Assembly: GCA_964019695.1 (NCBI GenBank)
Contig: OZ026520.1
Location: 23,202,130-23,266,129 of the forward strand
Reading direction: 5' to 3'
Source of the DNA: Loripinus fragilis
Taxonomy: Eukaryota > Mollusca > Bivalvia > Lucinida > Lucinidae
DNA length: 64,000 nucleotides
Below the pieces are notes generated by a model that saw nothing but the letters and a program-made list of their open reading frames with translations, did not search any database and had not been told where the DNA came from. Numbering within the stretch: the first letter of the stretch is position 1; each line of letters starts with the position of its first letter. Shown in pieces: positions 62,150 through 64,000 of the stretch. Both the position numbers and the translations under genes were made by a program.

Positions 62150-62794
62150 CTGCACCAGCAACCACAGGAATTATGTGCAACCATCAGTGCGTTGTATCAA
62201 TGCGTCAAAAAATGCTCCCAGTGCGTTGTAATAAAAATTCCTCAATGAAACAGTTGCTACTTTACCAAGAAAAAAACCCAAAGTAGTAATCGTTTTTTGG
62301 ATGTTATTTCATGGGAATATGACAACAGCTGCGCTTAGACATGCAGATTTCATTCAATTTAGGCAGTTACACTAGAAAAAAGCACCTGTCACGGCAAAAC
62401 TCCAGAAATTTGTTGGATTTGCAGTCCATACCATGAATTAAATCACCAATTGTTTGGCAGAGCCATAAAGTGCAATGTTACCGGTGGTCTGTGCGCCAGG
62501 TGTCATCACAAATAAAATGAATGCAAGTTTATAAAAAAAATATTAAAGTCAACAGGTATAAATTTTTTTTACCTTTTACGCCACCACCGGTGCTTTAAAA
62601 TGCAACCACCAGCTCGTTGTAGCAACCACCGGTGCGTTAACATTGACCAGTGTGAAAGTGATCCCTATCAAACTTTGAGTAGTATATATTTAAGCCCATT
62701 TGGAAGACAAATTTAACATACCAGTTTTAAACTCATATAAAAGATTATCAATGTAAAAACGTTGCTACTCACAGAAAGGCAAATGAATTTGTTT

Positions 62795-63003
62795 TTAACT
62801 CTGCCTCCTAGTGTCGTCTGCTGATAACTTGCAAACAGTTTGGAACCAGATCAGCCCAGACAAAACGTCTGGCCTGATCTGGATTCAAACTTTTTTACAC
62901 TCTGATGGTATTCCTGAAATAATTTTTAGAAAAAAGGTTGATTTTGAAAAAAATCAGCAGACGACAAAAAAGCATGAAAAATAGCTAGAAGGCAAAGCGT
63001 TAA
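62795..63003. mobile_element. TTAACTC-bounded hairpin repeat
   Basis: TTAACTCTGCCTCCTAGTGT / GGCAAAGCGTTAA ends; stem CAGCCCAGACAAAACGTCTGG. Confidence 0.72.
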
Positions 63004-63174
63004 GAAGGGGGATAGACAAATTAAGATCAGTACCAATATAGAGATCTGTCCTGACCATACTCTTGAAACTTGTTTATGTCTCCTGTTTTGAAAACATTGT
63101 CGGTCCAGATTAGATGGCTTCTGAGAAGTCATCCGATGAGGATCATAACTTTTCAACTCTGCTTTTAACCCTTT

Positions 63175-63425
63175 AAGTGCCATCTCAACAAAATTTGTCT
63201 GCTTTTGTTGTCTTCTTTTGTCGTCTGCTGATATGTTTTAGAAGCCTTTCCAACAAACCGTGTAGACTCAGATCAGACTGCTCCTATAGGAGCAGTCTCA
63301 TCTGGGTCAACACTGTTTGTCTCTATACTTAACTTAGTTAAATAATGTTAGCAAAAATTTGCAGCAGACGAAAAATGCAGACGGAATTTTCCGATGATTT
63401 TTTTTGCTGCCGTTTTAAGGGTTAA
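63175..63425. mobile_element. TTAA-bounded hairpin repeat, B family, copy 3
   Basis: TTAACCCTTTAAGTGCC / CCGTTTTAAGGGTTAA; centre CAGACTGCTCCTATAGGAGC; arms GTCGTCTGCTGATATG and GCAGCAGACGAAAAATGC. Confidence 0.85.
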
Positions 63426-63589
63426 ATACATTGAACATGTTAATAGCTGGAATGCTGCACATTGGTTGGATGAAGATTAGGAAGGAGTGTAGTACATAAA
63501 GTATACAGCATGATAAGGGTTCAGACAGAATGGATAAGAAAACAATCACAATTGTACGATCAAAGTTTATGCTCAAAGTATCTGGACTC

Positions 63590-63831
63590 AATAGGTCTAT
63601 GTCCCATACTTTCGTGGAGATTGATCATGAAATAATTTCTAAGGTCATTCTCCCCCCTTCCACTGAATCATTCAAGAAGGGTTGTTGTCAGTTACAAGGG
63701 AAAGTATGTGCACGAAGTACTGGTTGACTGCATGTTCAAGCTTACCCAGGAAAAAGTGTGGTTAGGTGAACTGACGTCCGGCCATGACCATAGCTGTTGA
63801 CTTGGGACGTAAAGCAACAAAACAAACAAAA
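63590..63831 (+). mobile_element. SINE family S2, head-truncated copy
   Basis: GTCCCATACTTTCGTGGAGA to GGACGTAAAGCAACAAAACA; the tRNA-like head is missing. Confidence 0.75.
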
Positions 63832-63849
63832 TCTATAAGTCCACTTAAG

Positions 63850-64000
63850 GAAAAACATTTAGTGTAAGTTTTAGCTCATCAGTTTTATCATATGTTTTGC
63901 GTGCTCAAAAGAACCATCACATTAAGACTGTTCTTTTTGAGTACCCACAACATATGTCCTGATAAGAAGTAAGAAAAAAGATTTACATTTATGCACTCCT
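63850..64000 (+). repeat. Hairpin MITE family A at window end
   Basis: TTTAGCTCATCAGTTTTATC, stem GCTCAAAAGAACCATCAC / TTCTTTTTGAGTACCCACAA; probably continues past 64000. Confidence 0.7.

Larger units (their letters stand above)
60226..62654. mobile_element. Foldback-type element with ~504-bp terminal inverted repeats
   Basis: Left arm 60226-60729 and right arm 62150-62654 are near-identical inverted copies, from CACACTGGTCAATGT and CATTGACCAGTGTG inward to GGTTGCTGGTGCAG / CTGCACCAGCAACC. 5-bp duplications AAAGT flank it at 60221-60225 and 62655-62659. The ~1.42-kb centre has no credible protein. Long inverted arms place it with foldback-type elements; the mobilising enzyme is unknown. Confidence 0.82.
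58673..62684 (-). mobile_element. Tc1-like DNA transposon, interrupted by foldback element
   Basis: TIR TACTACTCAAAGTTTGATAG (58673) / CTATCAAACTTTGAGTAGTA (to 62684), with TA flanks at 58671-58672 and 62685-62686. Removing 60226-62654 and one AAAGT copy leaves ~1.58 kb, a normal Tc1 size, and restores the right TIR to AAAAGTGATCCC, complementing the left GGGGTCACTTTTTT. Confidence 0.85.

Noticed and set aside
57970..64000. Third coding exon of the SH2-protein gene
   Set aside because: No segment with the expected H..I..  SH2 continuation and matching split Ser codon was found outside repeats.

Overview
This is a eukaryotic, AT-rich, intron-containing and very repeat-dense window. The repeats look molluscan, most likely bivalve: tRNA-derived SINEs with a conserved central domain, tandem-cored 'pearl'-like elements bounded by CTCACCTGAG-type ends, and swarms of hairpin MITEs. 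Species assignment is inference. I see no bacterial, viral, CRISPR or operon content. Nearly all short ORFs here are chance or repeat ORFs.

Three host genes can be supported by spliced exons. (1) A protein-lysine methyltransferase of the EEF1AKMT2/METTL10 type lies on the minus strand. Four coding exons run from the start codon at 11829 down to 4078, and the 3' part lies left of the window. (2) A complete Rab7 small GTPase lies on the plus strand, with four coding exons between 16949 and 23598 giving a 205-residue protein ending in a C-A-C prenylation motif. These two genes are head to head, and the unique DNA at about 11830-12050 is the likely shared promoter. (3) The first two coding exons of an SH2-domain protein lie on the plus strand (55051-55167 and 57872-57969). 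They most resemble the N-terminal SH2 of Syk/ZAP-70 kinases. A promoter-like segment with NRF1 and ETS motifs lies near 53.3 kb, and the rest of the gene lies right of the window.

Layout: 1-2.8 kb is a ~180-bp satellite interrupted by a pearl-like element that itself carries a SINE. 3.3-11.8 kb is the methyltransferase gene with MITEs, a hAT-like element and a second pearl-like array in its introns. 13.0-16.4 kb is a nest of tandem repeat, TIR element and LINE. 16.9-23.9 kb is Rab7, whose introns and flanks are packed with hairpin MITEs, SINEs, a mariner-like MITE and a 43-nt C tract. 24-47 kb is gene-poor DNA made of SINEs, hairpin repeats, tandem arrays, a Tc1 deletion derivative and a 70-bp perfect palindrome. 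47.4-53.2 kb holds a degraded LINE and a younger LINE inserted, with a 7-bp target duplication, in a MITE. 53.3-64 kb is the SH2 gene, whose intron contains a Tc1-like transposon split by a foldback-type element.

The most instructive part is the 58.7-62.7 kb nest, where element boundaries and target duplications can be read directly. I found no convincing wholly new gene system. The best candidates for further work are the foldback element, paired hairpins just downstream of the Rab7 stop codon, the divergent promoter, and the TTAA-bounded hairpin repeat families.
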